Below, piece by piece: positions 1-12,874 of a stretch of DNA of 64,000 nucleotides. The notes under the pieces were generated by a model that worked only from the letters and a program-made list of their open reading frames with translations, was not told the DNA's origin and ran no database searches. The position numbers and the translations under genes were made by a program. The stretch spans positions 7,600,755 to 7,664,754 of the forward strand of contig NC_060965.1 of assembly GCF_910589235.1 (NCBI RefSeq). The letters are read 5' to 3'. Source of the stretch: Vespa crabro (taxonomy: Eukaryota > Arthropoda > Insecta > Hymenoptera > Vespidae). Every line of letters begins with the position of its first letter. Position 1 is the stretch's first letter.

Positions 1-790
1 TATATAATTTGTTGATAATTTTCATTTACATGAAGTGAAGAAATCACTGGAATCATTTGGCCTCGAATCTATGATTCCTGAATTAAAAATAACAGTTATA
101 TAGTATTATGTAGCTTCTACCTAGTAGGCTTTATTTAGTTTCTTGGCCTTATATGAAAAAATATTCATTTTCCTTACATGGTATTCTGTCTTTGTCGTAG
201 CTCGATATTCAGTACATGTTACGTAGCTTATAATAATAGTTACATCTGAATGTAGACAAAATTACGAAAAAATATACGGTCGTAATGTTCTTTCATAATT
301 TCACTTTGTGTGTGTAAATATATAGTATATAATATAAGAGTTTTACCATGTTTTCGTTTAATTCATTAAATAATTTTAGGGCTTGATAGATTTTGTACTC
401 AGACAATTTGTACTCAATTTTAAAAGGCCCATTATGCCTTCCAATTTTTGTCAAGTTCTTGATAAGGATGTTGTATATAAGTTGCAATTTATAAAAAGAT
501 ATAGCTAATTGTTTAACATAGTCAATAAAGTAGGGTAGACCCGGTTCCGAAGTATCTGTTTGAGATAGGATCACTCTAACTTTTATTCTAGTACCTTTGT
601 AGGATTTTAAAATGTGTGTGTGCAGCATTACTCCATAGTGGTGTTACGTTGGCAGCAATGATTATTGGCCTAATCATTTCATATAATAACATTTTGTTTT
701 GGATTGATAATCTTGAGCTTTTTTGCTATTAGAGGATATATTTTATTTTGAACTATATATGCTTTTTTAATTGTTTGATTAATGTGTGTT
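1..790. other. AT-rich spacer without a recognised gene
   Basis: No recognisable gene or element is seen. A 111-codon minus-strand open frame at 293-628 has ordinary-looking amino-acid composition (it contains TDTSEPGLPYFIDYVKQ), but I do not recognise it and no flanking signals support it. It could be a decayed transposon piece or chance. Confidence 0.4.
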
Positions 791-1000
791 CTACATGGGT
801 GGTCTGAAAAGTTTCCAACCTAATAAAGTTACAACACATTTTTTCTTCAAATTTATTTTTATTTTTCTACATAGTCTTCTTGTAAGTCTACATACTTCTC
901 CTAGCAATGCTCCGATCTCTTTAACCAGTCCGAATAGTACTCGACGTCTTTTTCTGCAAAATAATTGTTTACGAAAGTGATCCTTATTTGACAAAAATCT
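791..1000 (-). mobile_element. mariner transposon 3' end (transposase C-terminus, degraded)
   Basis: Read on the minus strand with one frameshift, this encodes the last stretch of a mariner transposase: FVNNYFAEKDVEYY, then EKYVDLQEDYVEK. That is the family's usual C-terminus after the third catalytic Asp. The sequence running out to the GGAAACTTTTCAGACC end matches the terminus of the other mariner copy at 50887-51210, which lies in the opposite orientation. Catalytic motifs are absent, so this is a 5'-truncated relic. Confidence 0.7.
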
Positions 1001-1162
1001 CAAGATAGTTTTTTATATGTATTAGTTTCTATCTATTTCTACTGTTTATTCAGTTCTAATATCAAACATATTATTACTTATTACTTCCAGTATTATGATT
1101 AAATGTATTGATACTAGCTGTGTTAGTATTATGCTATGTAGTATTTTATTATGTTTTAATCT

Positions 1163-1877
1163 TTAACGTTCCGTGGGTTCTGCTACGGAGACATTAGTCA
1201 TTTATTCCGTAATCCCGAAGGCTCTGCTGCGGAGCCAAATGTTTTTAGCACGTGATTACACTTAAGATGCTACGTTAGCTGAAGACTTAAGAAAAATGAA
1301 GTGGTGGTGGAAATTGTTTTTCTGGGAATGGAGATATCAATAATTAATTCATACATTCTCTATAAAACTGTACAGCGCAATAAAAATGAGAAAGCATTGA
1401 CGCAGTTACAAATAGAAAAATTTTAGTCGATCAACTCGTAGAAGATTTTGGTCACGATAGAACAAAAGTTTCTACATCAATTTATGAAATCAGACTAAAC
1501 GGAAAACTTAACATATCTCACATAATGAGAAAAGGTGCAAAGAGGGATTGCGTTGTGTGCTCTAAAAGGAAACAAATAGGTAGTAGACGTTGAACAAGTG
1601 ATTGCTATGACACTTGCCCAAGTAAATCCAGAATGCACATGGAAGATTGTTTCCAAAGATATCACACCATGGTGAATTACAAAATTTAAAATTGATCTTT
1701 TATTTACAACAGGAAAATGCATATTTATAAAACAAATAAAATCAGATGCATTCACAAGGACGTGAAATCATTTCCAGTCAAAATAAGATTTCCTTTATCT
1801 CAGGCGCTCTGCTCCAAAAATGTGCTGGAGCTGCTGATAGGCAGTACTCGAGAAACACGCGGAGCGTAAAGGGTTAA
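1163..1877 (+). mobile_element. piggyBac element PB-1, internally deleted, C-terminal remnant
   Basis: Bounded by TTAA at 1163-1166 and 1874-1877, with termini TTAACGTTCCGTGGGTTCTG and, reversed, TTAACCCTTTACGCTCCGCG. Inside are the C-terminal parts of a piggyBac transposase: KWWWKLFFWEW near 1300, then the cysteine/histidine zinc-binding tail (CVVCSKRK ... CPSKSRMHMEDCFQRYHT) at about 1510-1690. Several frameshifts and stops are present and the whole N-terminal catalytic half is missing. The tail closely resembles that of the PB-1 copy at 25622-27073. Confidence 0.8.
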
Positions 1878-2620
1878 TAATTTTTTAACTATATTATATA
1901 TGCACATCGGCCGACCACTGGAAGAAAACTCGAACAAAAACTGGTATAACAATATGATATGACTGTTAATTTGACATAAAATATTTTACTATTCAGTTTT
2001 ATTTACGAATCTAGATGGTTGCTAATGTGCTACACATTACTTATAGAATTCCTGCGTTTCTAATCAATAAAATATAAAAGGAACCATAAATTTTTTTTAA
2101 TTTTAAGAACATCTTAGAAATTTGGATCCGTTGATATGAACGATTGGACACGTATTTCCTTATTTTTATCATAGAATCATCTGTCCAAAGCTCATTAAAA
2201 TGCCCGAGTGAGTTACCGTGGTTTCTCCGTGGAGCATGCGCGTGCCCGCACACAACACATATATACAAAGTTCAAATCTAAAAAAACAAAATTAAGAAAA
2301 ATAAGAATTCAAATATAGAGGTTTTCTGCATATTATTATAACATTTTTCTTGATAATAATAATAGTACTGAAAAATAATGGAAAAATATTGAAAAAAAAC
2401 TGGCATTTTGTGATACGACACTTAATTTACATTTTTTTCTTATAAAATATACGTTTATTTGAGTTTTTAAATAAAACATACAACTAGAAAATAAATATAA
2501 TTAATTTTAAAAACAATGTAAAAAAAACAGAATAACAAAGGACGAAACCATAAATTTCGCAACTAATGGCTCCGCGTGAGCTCTTCTAATCTATCTTAAT
2601 ATTCGATCTAACAATTGCAC
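1878..2620. other. AT-rich spacer
   Basis: Nothing is recognised. A 75-codon minus-strand frame at 2041-2268 (contains NSLGHFNELWTDDSM) has no family I can name. Confidence 0.35.
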
Positions 2621-2837
2621 TTAACACATTGCGCGCCGGCCCCGCGATAATACGGGATTTTTAATTCATCGCTTGACCGCCGGATTTTTTGCCTGTATAT
2701 ATGTTTGTCTTATATATTAATGCGTATGCACTTGCCATCGTTTACTTTACTTAGCTACTCATTTTTCAGAGACAAGAAAATGAAGCCGGCATTCAGACTT
2801 TCAGTGGCTGATATTTAACCGGTGTGCAATGTGTTAA
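2621..2837. mobile_element. 217-bp TTAA-bounded MITE
   Basis: Starts with TTAACACATTGCGCGCCGG and ends, reversed, with TTAACACATTGCACACCGG: a near-perfect 19-bp inverted repeat whose outer four bases are the piggyBac target TTAA. No coding capacity. The size, the TTAA ends and the many piggyBac elements nearby make it a non-autonomous piggyBac derivative. Its terminus is not identical to any full-length copy in the window. Confidence 0.75.
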
Positions 2838-3199
2838 ATCTATATGTTAACTTCTATAGTTTTAAGTGGAATCGTTAAGCGCAAATCATTAAGTGCAATC
2901 ATAGCCTAGAATATTATAGTATATAGAAAAAAGGCGAAAGAAAAATTGGACTATCAATTTCTAATATTTAGGCTTAGACTAATTGCTTGGATTTACATTA
3001 TGGTTTTGATAGTCGTATTTGTATATAGGAAGATTTATATAGCTTTTGCTGTATCCGCCCAATCAGACAGGAAAGGACAATAAGAGGAAGTAGAGATGGC
3101 GATGAAAGGAAGAAAAGAGGGATTTGGAGAAAAGGTAAATATGATGTAAATTCTGGTTATAATCATCAATATTCTTTTTTGTATTTTTACTACTGTAAT
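2838..3199. other. AT-rich spacer
   Basis: I see no gene, RNA or element end in this interval between two TTAA-bounded elements. Confidence 0.4.
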
Positions 3200-4666
3200 T
3201 TAACCATTTGCGTACCATGAGCCACTTTCGCGCTCTTCAGATTTTGTGTCGAAAAAAGCCAGGGCATTTGATCAAAACAAACAACTGACGGCCGACCCGA
3301 AATCGCGTCGAAACGCGCTCAGCCTTTCAGACGCATATACGTCGCATCGCTATCAGTAATGCAATTTGTATTTTGTTGTTACCTATTCTAAATTAATAGA
3401 ATTTTTTCATTCATAATTTTTTATTTTATGTATTGCATATTACATATATATGTATATATTATAGTATTTCGTAAAAAAATAAGTTATAAATTAAAAATAT
3501 GAACAATTTGAAGAACAAATAATATTTTATTGAAAGTAACTTTTAGAATGTAAAACATTGATGTTTATGATAACAGGTTGGATGAACTCCCTTTTCACAT
3601 TGTACACAAATCAGATGCGATCTTTTTCTCTTATTTTTAGTGCTACACATTATACAATTACGTAAGTTGCGTTGTGGCAACTTTACTAAACGTAGCCTAT
3701 TTTCGTCTAAAAAATTACGGTGAGAAACTCGTGTTCTCTTCCCTTTCATCCATTCACGCCCAATATCAACAATAATTCGCGAAATGAAATCTAACCGGGT
3801 CATTGCTCTATTATTCATTTTTTTTTAATAAATAATATAAGCATTCAAAACCATGCGATTCATGATATTGAAAGCAACCTTTTTCCTATATTTTACAGTT
3901 CTACGTTCATCAATGTATGTGTATAACATTTTATCTGATTCGTCTATACCACCCATGAAGGTATTGTAAGAGTGAAAAATGGTAGGTTTTCTTGAATGCC
4001 TTTCTCTATCGTGTCTTTTTTTGTTATCGTCACATTTTTATCTTCGCATTTAGTTGAAATTAGTATTACTGGTTTTTTTACCCTTTTCTTTTCACGATAC
4101 ACACAAAGGAGTACATTATTATCTTTGAAATATTTCGCTTCATTTACATTAACTGTTTTTAAGTGATCGGAAATATATTTTTTATTTCGTCTGATAGTTC
4201 CGGTTAAATAAGTATTGTTGGAATATAAATATCTTGCTAATTCAATACTACTAAAAAAGTTGTCAACAAAGACGTGATATCCTTTATTTAAACAATTACT
4301 TTCATTTAATAAATTTACCACATTATATTTTAACCCAAACGTATTTTTGTCACTATTACTTTTTGATTTTGCGCCTTTGTAACAATAAAAGGTTAAACAA
4401 TATTTCGAAACTGCATCGCATAGCATCTAAAATTTTATGCCCCAGCGATGTTTTTTGTTTGGCATGTATTGAGTTATACTCGAATGACATAACGTTCCAA
4501 CTAAAGATTCGTCGATTGATAATTCCTTATGAGATATATAATATAATCTAAAAACTCTGATGGCGTGTTTAACATTTTTTCGATATGTAATCGAAGAAGC
4601 GCGATCGCCCTCCTTGGCGTTTTTCGATCATGTTTTATCAAAGCCCTCTGGTACGCAAATGGTTAA
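3200..4666 (-). mobile_element. piggyBac element PB-2 with both ends, N-terminal half deleted
   Basis: TTAA at 3200-3203 and 4663-4666, with matching ends TTAACCATTTGCGTACCA. The minus strand encodes transposase from the first catalytic motif (LSIDESLVGT, about 4500-4540) through the second (VFVDNFFSS) up to about 3944, then a frameshifted C-terminus with a zinc-finger tail (CIMCSTK ... CVQCEKGVHPTCYHKHQC) at 3543-3818. One stop lies in GIKF*MLCD near 4430. The N-terminal acidic region is lost. The nearest relatives in the window are 33427-35589 and 57540-58909. Confidence 0.9.
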
Positions 4667-4903
4667 GTTTAAATTTGTTAGTTTATATTTGAAGCATATA
4701 TGTAACTCTACGTTGAAATTGTATAGTTGGTGTGATGATATTTTATTAATTTCAAGATGAATATGCCAATTCTAAATATTTTGACTTTTTGTATATTTTT
4801 AAGTTACTGATGTATCTTTTGTAATTTAATACTCCATTCCAGTTTTTATTAAACTAGTTCTATTAAGCTAGTATGACTAACAAAATTTTTTTTGGCAATG
4901 AAT

Positions 4904-5100
4904 TTAAATTTGATGTTTTTCCTTATTACTATCGCTATTTATTGCATTTACTTTGTTATTTCTTATTAGAATATAATCTTTGAAGCTGTGTTTATGGTAT
5001 TTATATAATTTTGTTTCACAGAGAAAGACTATGTCTAATTTGTATATTCTTAAGAAATCCAAGAGAGATGCTTTTTTGCGTTCGTAATTGTTGCGTCGTG
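4904..5100 (-). mobile_element. Jockey-like LINE endonuclease fragment (N-terminal half)
   Basis: The minus strand reads ASLLDFLRIYKLDIVFLCET then KHSFKDYILIRNN, the N-terminal part of an apurinic-like endonuclease domain from a non-LTR retrotransposon. The catalytic Glu of the CETKL motif is present. The homology stops after about 60 codons. The upstream minus-strand frame to 5302 continues but is not recognisable. Confidence 0.65.
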
Positions 5101-5955
5101 AGGGCGCAACTACGAGAGCGATTCTAGATACGCGTCTCGCATCGGACCAACGATGATAGTCGATTTGCACGGAAAATATCCCCCGTCTCTTCCTTATTGT
5201 CCGAGCTATAGACTCACTGATCGCGATAAATAAGAGCGGCGGCACTAGGCTAAGATACCGTTGAAGGCCGTCAGTAAAATACCACTCGTCGCGTTCCCTC
5301 AAATTAATGGGAAAACGTGTGTTCTTTTAAAAGATCCCGTGAGACTCGCAAGGTAGATGCGCGATAATGAATATTGTGTGCGTTGAAGTTATCACCGTAT
5401 ATTTGATAAAATAAGTTACAATTGTTTATATGTTTTTTATAATGATGTGTAGTAGTTAGTTGTTGGCTGTTTCTGAAGGAGTGATGCATAATAAGACTTG
5501 AGAGCTTAGATGTCGTGAGTCTGAAAGATGTAATTTGACTGACTTTTTAACCTCTTTAGAACTATCCACGAAGACTGTAATGAGATTAGGAAACGGAATA
5601 AAAAGGGCAGAGTTGAAGTATGATCTGAGCATGGAAAGGGAAAAAATAAATGCCCATTGATTGGGGATAGTTATATCCTCCCCCAATATGCCCCCTTTGT
5701 TTTAGTGATCATGTTAGAGGGTGTTAATGGATATTTCAAAGCTAGGCGCCAGACAATCCTTGGCTTGTCACGCCTAGATGTTTACTTTCACTATTTATTT
5801 ATTGGCCGGCGCGACATATTATTGAAACCTAGATATTTTACTAAGAATGTCTAAGCCCAAACAAAGGCGGTCATGTGTTTTTTATCTATGCGTTTTGTTA
5901 GCTAATATCCAATAGGTTTCCAAGGGTAAATATTTCTAATGGTGATATATGATCC
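5101..5955. other. spacer flanking piggyBac PB-3
   Basis: No recognised gene. The left part could be 5' sequence of the LINE fragment at 4904-5100, but no homology is clear. Short open frames at 5304-5686 (minus) and 5657-5854 (plus) are unrecognised and probably chance. Confidence 0.35.
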
Positions 5956-8301
5956 TTAACAGGTTGAATGCCACGCCAATTTTACCAGGATTGTTCGTGG
6001 CGCCACGATGAATTTTCTATTTAGTGATACATATAGTGTTGAAATATTATTTGCAATAGATAAGTTACAGCGTATAAACATGTTTGGCATGTTAATTGCG
6101 GCAGGGGTCACTGGTGACCCCCGTAACGCTGGAGTACGATTTCGCACGATCGTCAATTATCTCACATTGCTTCTTCGCGTTGTTGAGTAATAGTGTCATG
6201 ATTTTATTATTACTAAAGTGTTAAATAATCAAGTAAGAACCTCTATTATACTTTTATATACTACAAAAATTTTTGCATTTCGTATATCCTATTTAATTTT
6301 TTAGTTAACCCATAAAGTTATGATTTCAAATGAAGATTCTGCGTCAAGCAATTCAACTGATGATATATTTTTACCAAATCCTTCCAAACGATGCCGAGTG
6401 TTGTCAGATAGTGAGGAAAGTTCCTCGAGCAGTTTGTCTGATATGATAATACCATATTCAGTACGTCGCCGTCGAATTGAATTATATAGTGAAAGGAAAT
6501 TTGAAGATGACGGTAATAATGACGAAAATAATACACAAGAAGAGGTACGTGATATAAATTCGCATATACCTTCGTGTACTCAACCAAAAATTATATTTTC
6601 TAATTCATCGGGGATCAATACACATCATTCTAAAATTTTGGAATTTATTGAACCGCATAGTTTTTATTGTTTTTTTTATTTCGAATGAAATATTTGAAAT
6701 AATTGTAAACCAAACAAATAAATATGCTACGAAAATAGTATCAGAACAGCAATCACGTCGTCTTGATAGATGGATTGAAACAAATCCGAATGAAATAAAA
6801 AGATTTTTTGGCTTAATTATATGGATGGGATTAGTGCGATTACCCAAAATTCACCTGTATTGGAATAGAAATGAAGAATATTACCAGACATTTCCAAGTA
6901 CAGTGATGCCGAGAAATCGATTTGAATTACTTTTACGGTTCATTCATTTTAGTAACAACGAAGAAAACGATCCTAGTAATAGATTATCCAAAATTATTCA
7001 CATTATCGACATATTAAACAGAAGTTTTAAAGAATACTACAATCCAGATGAAATATTATGCGTAGACGAATCATTGGTCCCCTTCCAAGGCCGCATAATA
7101 TTTCGACAATATTTGAAACTGAAACGGCATCGATATGGAATTAAAGTTTTTAAATTATGCTGTGGTGCAGGATATATTTATTCTTTTCAAGTATACTCGG
7201 GAAAAGAAAAAAATAGAGATAAAACAGCAGGAACCGTATCGTCCGAGATTGTAATGTCTCTTTGCAAAGATGTATTGGGTAAAGGGCATACTGTCTGCAT
7301 AGACAACTGGTATACGAGTGTTGATCTGGCAGAAAAGTTAATAGCAAAGAATACACATTTAATGGGTACATTACGGAAAAATCGACGTGGAAATTCAGTA
7401 GAAGTAGTATCCAAAAAATGAAAACGTGGAAAACTCATTGCTCGCGAAAATAAATCCAGAATAACAATTTTAAAATGAAAAGACAAGGGAGACGTATTGA
7501 TGCTTTCAACGAAACATTCGGCAGAAATGACTACTGTACATAAGAAATTTTATTCGTGTGAAAAACCAAAAATGGTTGTGGAATATAATCTAGGAAAATC
7601 ATCAGTCGATTTATCAGACCAAGTGATAGTTTAATTATAATTCATCACTACGCAAAACTTTAAAGTGGTATAGAAAATTAGCAATAGAACTGTTATTGAA
7701 TACATGTATGGTAAATTCAATGATATTATTCAAACAGGTAACAAGTAAAGATATTCAAATTTCCGACTTCAGAATGAAAGTTGCATTGTATTTAACAAAA
7801 TGTCGTGATAATGATGCTGAAGTTTCCATTTCTCCACGTGAAAGCTTGCTGAGAAAACCACGACATAAATTAAAAGCAATGCCGGGAAAAGCTCGAACGG
7901 TGCGAAGATTTTGTAAAATTTGTTACCAAAAAAATTCAAAGAAGCTAGGAAGAATAATTGCAAAAAATTGTAGCAAAAAAGTCGTGACATATTGTAAAGA
8001 CTGTGATGGTTCACCCTTTCTTTGTTTAGAATGTTTCAATACGACACATCGTAACGTGCGTGCATAATAAAATTATATTACATGTATAAATAAAACTATT
8101 TTCAGATGTTTTATACTGCATTCATTTTTTTACACCACTACATCAACGATGATAATAATAAAAAATTATAAGTATTGTCATTTGTCTAAATTTTTTATTT
8201 TTTTTTTCAATCTGGGTACTCTAGTCACCGGTGGCCCCCATGGCGTCACAGCCAAGTTAAGTGCCGGTCACCGGTGACCCCCGTGGCATTCAACCTGTTA
8301 A
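5956..8301 (+). mobile_element. Full-length piggyBac element PB-3 with intact TIRs
   Basis: Complete element between TTAA at 5956-5959 and 8298-8301, with 20-bp ends TTAACAGGTTGAATGCCACG matching perfectly in inverted orientation. A subterminal palindrome, GGTCACTGGTGACC at 6106-6119 and GGTCACCGGTGACC at 8266-8279, lies about 150 bp inside the left end but right beside the right TIR, an asymmetry typical of piggyBac ends. It carries one transposase gene (6320-8067). The right flank is a Jockey RT reading frame, so the element landed at or beside that LINE. Confidence 0.93.
6320..8067 (+). pseudogene. piggyBac transposase (PB-3), nearly full length with a few lesions
   Basis: A DDE-type cut-and-paste transposase. 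ATG at 6320 opens an acidic, Ser-rich N-terminus (SSNSTDDIF ... LSDSEESSSSS). A frameshift near 6660 moves reading into the frame ending at 7421 (NEIFEIIVNQTNKYATK ...). The three catalytic regions are visible: CVDESLVPF (about 7060), VCIDNWYTS (about 7295) and SSVDLSDQ (about 7605), so all the aspartates are retained. A stop at 7419 and further shifts near 7625 interrupt the frame. The final frame, 7696-8067, carries the Cys/His tail (CKICYQK ... CKDCDGSPFLCLECFNTTH). Length and motif order fit a complete piggyBac protein. A handful of mutations inactivate it. Confidence 0.88.
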
Positions 8302-9771
8302 TACTCATAACATCATTCTGAATAATAAATTTGGATTTAAATCTAATTTATCCACTACTCACGCTATACACAAACTAACTTCCGATCTGAATAGCTATTT
8401 ACATAATGAATACGCTATTGGTGCTGTACTGTTGGACTTAGAAAAAGCGTTCGACTATATATGGAAAAACGGACTTATACATAAGCTAGACGACTATAAA
8501 TTTTCTATGGGTTTAATTCTACTAACATGATTTGCTAACATGATTGAGGGGAAGACATTTCGCACGTGGGACGGCACCAATTTTTCATCGAAGTCCTTCA
8601 AAATAACAGAGGAGTTACAGCAAGGAACCGTCATATCACCAATCCTATTCAACATATTCAACAGTGATCTAATCAACAAGTTTGGCATGAACAAATCGGA
8701 TAAATGACACTTAATCGCTTACGCAGACGATTTAATAATTTATAAAGCAGACAAGAACATAGATAAAATCAGATATACATTACAGGCAGTTATCAACGAT
8801 ATAAATAGTTATTACAAAAACTGGAATTTAAAAATCAACCCAAGTAAAAGCGAATTAATCTTTTTCAGAAGACCAGTTAAACAAATCAACTACTCTGCAG
8901 TTAAAAAAATAGATAGTTTAAAATTACCAGCTATTGATATCCACACCAACGAATTAACTGAGATACCGAAGAAACGCATCGTGAAACAGTTGGGAGTTCA
9001 TCTAGATCATCTGTTAAGAATGAATAAACACTACTCGATTTAATTAGATAAAGTAAAAAAACTTTCAAGCTGAATTTGAGAATTTTTTACAATAAAAATC
9101 TTGCTACTAAAGCCAAAATAATATGCTATGGACTACTGGTGAAATCTATTTTAACTTATGCAGCTCCTACATTATGGAATACAGGTCCAACTATAATGGA
9201 AAAAAGAAGATTTGAAAGATCTTGCCTGAGATCATGCTTAAGAACGCACAGAATTGCTGAATCAGATTATAAAAGGAGAATAAAAAACGAGACCATTTAC
9301 AACAATGCCAACATTAATAGAATTGACTGTTTTTCTCTCAAAATAACCAGAAAATATTTTAGTAACATTGATCGTACAAACAATAGCTTAATTACAGACC
9401 TTATTTCACAAGAAGAAGACTCAATTCTGAGTAAATTAAATTCAAGCTACATTCCACCGGAACTATTCATTTATTGTGACAAAAATGGTCTAATCCAAGA
9501 CCACAATAATTTTCCACTAAATTATCACCGCCGAAGACATTCAGTAAGAAAACAAATCAATAGTATCCATGATGAAGATAATCAGGAGAACTACGTTTTC
9601 TCAAAAGCACAATGTAATTGTGGAATTACAGTGAAAATAAACACGCGATTAGAACAAATGCCTAGCTTTCTTTATACGACAACATGGTCTAGCGAACGAA
9701 GAGCATCAAAATTTCACAGAGTATATAATAGAGATTATTACGTGTTAGAAGTGCTAGTTTCAACAGAGTGA
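8302..9771 (+). mobile_element. Jockey-like LINE reverse transcriptase, C-terminal two thirds, pseudogene
   Basis: An almost continuous frame from the PB-3 border encodes RT: FGFKSNLSTTHAIHKLTSDL, VLLDLEKAFDYIW, ELQQGTVISPILFNIF, the catalytic IAYADDLIIY (about 8715), KNWNLKINPSK and the thumb. In-frame stops fall at 8528, after NKSDK (about 8704) and near 9043. A frameshift in an A-run near 9055 shifts reading into 9076-9771, which ends with the Jockey-type tail (TTTWSSERRASKFHRVYN). The 5' end is cut at the piggyBac border. No poly(A) tail is evident. Confidence 0.87.
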
Positions 9772-9899
9772 AAAAAGCCAACAATATTTTGTGGTATGAT
9801 TTACATTTGAATTTTTTTATATCTTTTTGTCCCGTTTGATTTATATTTTTATATTTTAGTTTTTACTTTATCATTTGTATATTCATCCTCAAAAATATC

Positions 9900-11469
9900 A
9901 AGACATTTGAGGAATATCAATTTATTAGGTAAAATAAATAATATCGACGAGGATTGTTCGGAAAATGACCAAGAAGTTTGCGATATTGATAATAATACAG
10001 CGGAAAATAATTATGACTTATTTGACAGCGATATGGACGAAGAGAATATTTTGAATATAAGAAGAGGACAAAAGAGAAAGAAATTTATAGTTAGTTCCGA
10101 AAGTGAGAATGAGAAATATTATAAAGGGCAAAGTTGAGTCGGCATTTTCCTTGATTATTGATCATAACATGATTAAACATGCAAGAAAATATATGGAATT
10201 AGAGGCATTTCGAGTGTTGAAAACGAAATGGAATTTATCTATTGCAAAATTATATGCATTTATTGGACTTCTATTTGCACACGGCGCATATGAGGCTAAA
10301 AATATGGATTAATCACATTTATAGAATAAGAAATGGGGTCCGTAATTTTTCTTGATAACTATGAGCCTAAATGACTTTACAGAAATCATGAGATTTATTC
10401 AGTTTGACAACAAAAATCAACGAAGTCAACGTTTACAAAACGATAAATTCGTTTTGATCTCTGAAGTTTGGTACAAATTTATTGAAAACAGTCAAAACTG
10501 TTATAAACTAGGAGCATATCTTTCTACAGATGAACAATAGTTTCTAACAAAAGCACGTTGTAGATTTACTTAATATGTGCCCAATAAATCTGGTTGGCTT
10601 CCGACATAGGTAATAAGTATATAATAAACAGCTTTACATATTTGGGAAAAGAGGAAGGGAGAGAATCATCGGTCCAACTTGGGGAATTTATAACTTTGAA
10701 ATTAGCAGAATCATATACGGATCATGGGAGAATTATAACAAGTAACAATTTTTTTACAAGCTTGTCATTAGCGAGTAAATTTCAAGCAAAAAAAATTACG
10801 CTTGTTGAAACTATTCGCAGAAATGAAATGGAGCTACCAAAATTAGCGAGACAGGCAAAGGATAGTATGACACGCTTCTCAACAATATTATACAAATCGA
10901 ATGATTTTATTCTTACAATTTACAAAGCTAAACCCAATAAAAAAAGTATTGATACTTAGTTCAATACATCTATCCGTTGAAATTGAAAAAAGTGACACTC
11001 ATATACCAGAGACAATTAGATTTTACAATAGCACAAAATTCGGTGTAGATGTAACTGTTCAAATAGCTAGAAAATATTGTATAAAATCTAAATGTCAAAG
11101 ATGGCCTTTACAGGTATTTTTCAATATCTTATATTTAGCCGGGATATATGCTTGGATTTTATACAGAGAAACGACGGGTAAAGAAATATCGAGGCAAGAA
11201 TTTTTATTTTAATTGACAGAAGAGCTTGGGTCCGAATATAATAGAAGGAGAGACACCTAAGCAAAGAATATTCATCAGAAATAATAACAAATACAGTTAT
11301 AAATACGCTGTATAGATATGAAATATCATCTGGAAGGAAAGCTTGTTAAATAAGATATTGTAAAGTCAATAAGAATAACAAAATTTGTATAAAATGTAAA
11401 AAATACGTATGTGGAAAATGTGCAATACAAAATATTGTAATTTGTAAAAAATGTGCTGAAAATGCATAA
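9900..11469 (+). mobile_element. piggyBac PB-4 transposase pseudogene, near full length
   Basis: Fragments in several frames follow the order of one transposase: acidic N-terminus (9907-10137), KHARKYMELEAFRVLKTKW (about 10175), NDFTEIMRFIQFDN (about 10370), STDEQ with the first catalytic Asp (about 10530), TSNNFFTS where the second catalytic Asp is now Asn (about 10745), FGVDVTVQIARKY, then WPLQVFFNILYLAGIYAW (about 11110). The end is a Cys-rich tail (CIKCKKYVCGKC ... CKKCAENA) with a stop at 11467. At least four frameshifts are present. Termini were not identified. It is most like 46873-48485, 20842-21619 and 23298-24260. Confidence 0.82.
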
Positions 11470-11689
11470 ATGTAAATAAACTTTTCTAAATAGAAAAAAA
11501 ATTTTTGTTTACTATCCAATTGGCTAAAATCTCTATCTATATTAAGTATACATGAAATGTCGATAGGTTTAGTGTTAAAGCGGATTGAAAACAGCAGACT
11601 TAAAGACTAGTTAAAAATTATCTAAAAACGAATTATCCATCCAAAAGACATAAACACAAAGTTAAATTCATCTGAACCATAATATCCAC

Positions 11690-12315
11690 TCACGATATGA
11701 AAGAAATGAAAAGCTACTAAATAATATCCTGCAACAAGAACTAGCAATACAAGTTCAGAAGAGGAAGAAATATCTGACATTAAAGCAAAGAAAAGTTAGG
11801 AACAGAACTTTTAAAAATAACGAGAAAAAGTTTTACAGAAATCTTAAACAAAATCCATAAATAATAATGGTCCTAATGATCTTTTTCCCATAGAACGAGT
11901 TGATGAGTATTGATCTTTACTCTGATCTGCTGATGGAAAACATAACAATTGAAACAGAAAACATTAAAATATAATATGATAAAAAAATCCACACCGGCCA
12001 TACCAGAGAACACAACAGGCCAGACATAACAATAGTAGCCATCCTAATTGATATAGCTATATTTCTCAGCCGTAATATGATTAGAATTCATCATGAAAAA
12101 ATATCAAAATACTCGGAATTAGTTGTAGAGATAAAAACAATGTGGAATTTAAACATTGTCCGAATAGTTCTAGTCATATTGTCAAGTATTGGCATCATAC
12201 CAAAGATTTTTCCTCATACCTTGCTTCATTACACTTGGAACCAAACGTAATATCGAAAATGCAGAAGGCAGTTATTATTGACATCCTCCACACAGTCAGA
12301 ACATTCCTGCAGTAA
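11690..12315 (+). mobile_element. LINE fragment: pol N-linker and C-terminal domain, RT core deleted
   Basis: At 11690-11860 a frame reads RYYERNEKLLNNILQQ and KFYRNLKQNP, resembling the region before the RT domain of some non-LTR elements. At 11987-12315 another reads HNRPDITIVAILIDIAIF ... KISKYSELVVEIKTMWNL ... KMQKAVIIDILHTVRTFLQ, the conserved tail of a LINE pol in which RPDI, KY-DL-IEI-W and the final helix recur. The RT core between them is missing. I cannot name the clade firmly. Confidence 0.55.
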
Positions 12316-12874
12316 ATCATGTTATGCATCAGTCGGACTAAGGTCTCTGGAGCACTAACAAGAATCTAACCGTAATAGTGTGCCTTCAACACAAAAATAA
12401 TAGTAATAATAATAGATACTAATAATTTATTTTTGCAAAAATAAAACGAAAAGAAGTAATAAAGATAAGATGTGCACGAAATTGATATGAATTATTGACT
12501 ATACAAATGTAAATAAAAATGCATAATAAGATAAAAAGTCAATGCGAGTAAGTTGTTATCGAACATTTTCGCGACGATGAAAATACATATGTAAATGTAT
12601 GTATGTCAAAAAAAATAGTAAATATATACAATTGCAATAATATTTACCACTATTGCCGTAAATTTACGTTTATTCACGAGAATGAATTGTAAGTACGAAA
12701 ATGAAGGTAATAGTGATAGCACTGTCTGCGAAATTATAGCTTTTCGTGTAACGTTTACTTCAAGTTAGAATATAAAAAACAACGAAATAGGAAGGAACGT
12801 TACAGATATCGTTTTAGTATTATATCTCCATTGATAGCACCCAAGTCTTCTTTTTCTTTAAGACCATCATCGTT
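12316..12874. other. 5' flank of the serine protease gene
   Basis: AT-rich, and I see no transposon here. The proximal promoter of the serine protease should lie at the right end. I cannot assign a TATA box or initiator with confidence. Confidence 0.35.

Noticed and set aside
786..980. Plus-strand 64-codon frame over the mariner fragment
   Set aside because: It is the antisense of the transposase C-terminus and has no independent support.
11987..12315. R2 rDNA-specific retrotransposon
   Set aside because: Some C-terminal motifs resemble R2/LINE tails, but the RT core and the endonuclease signature are missing, so only 'LINE' is supported.
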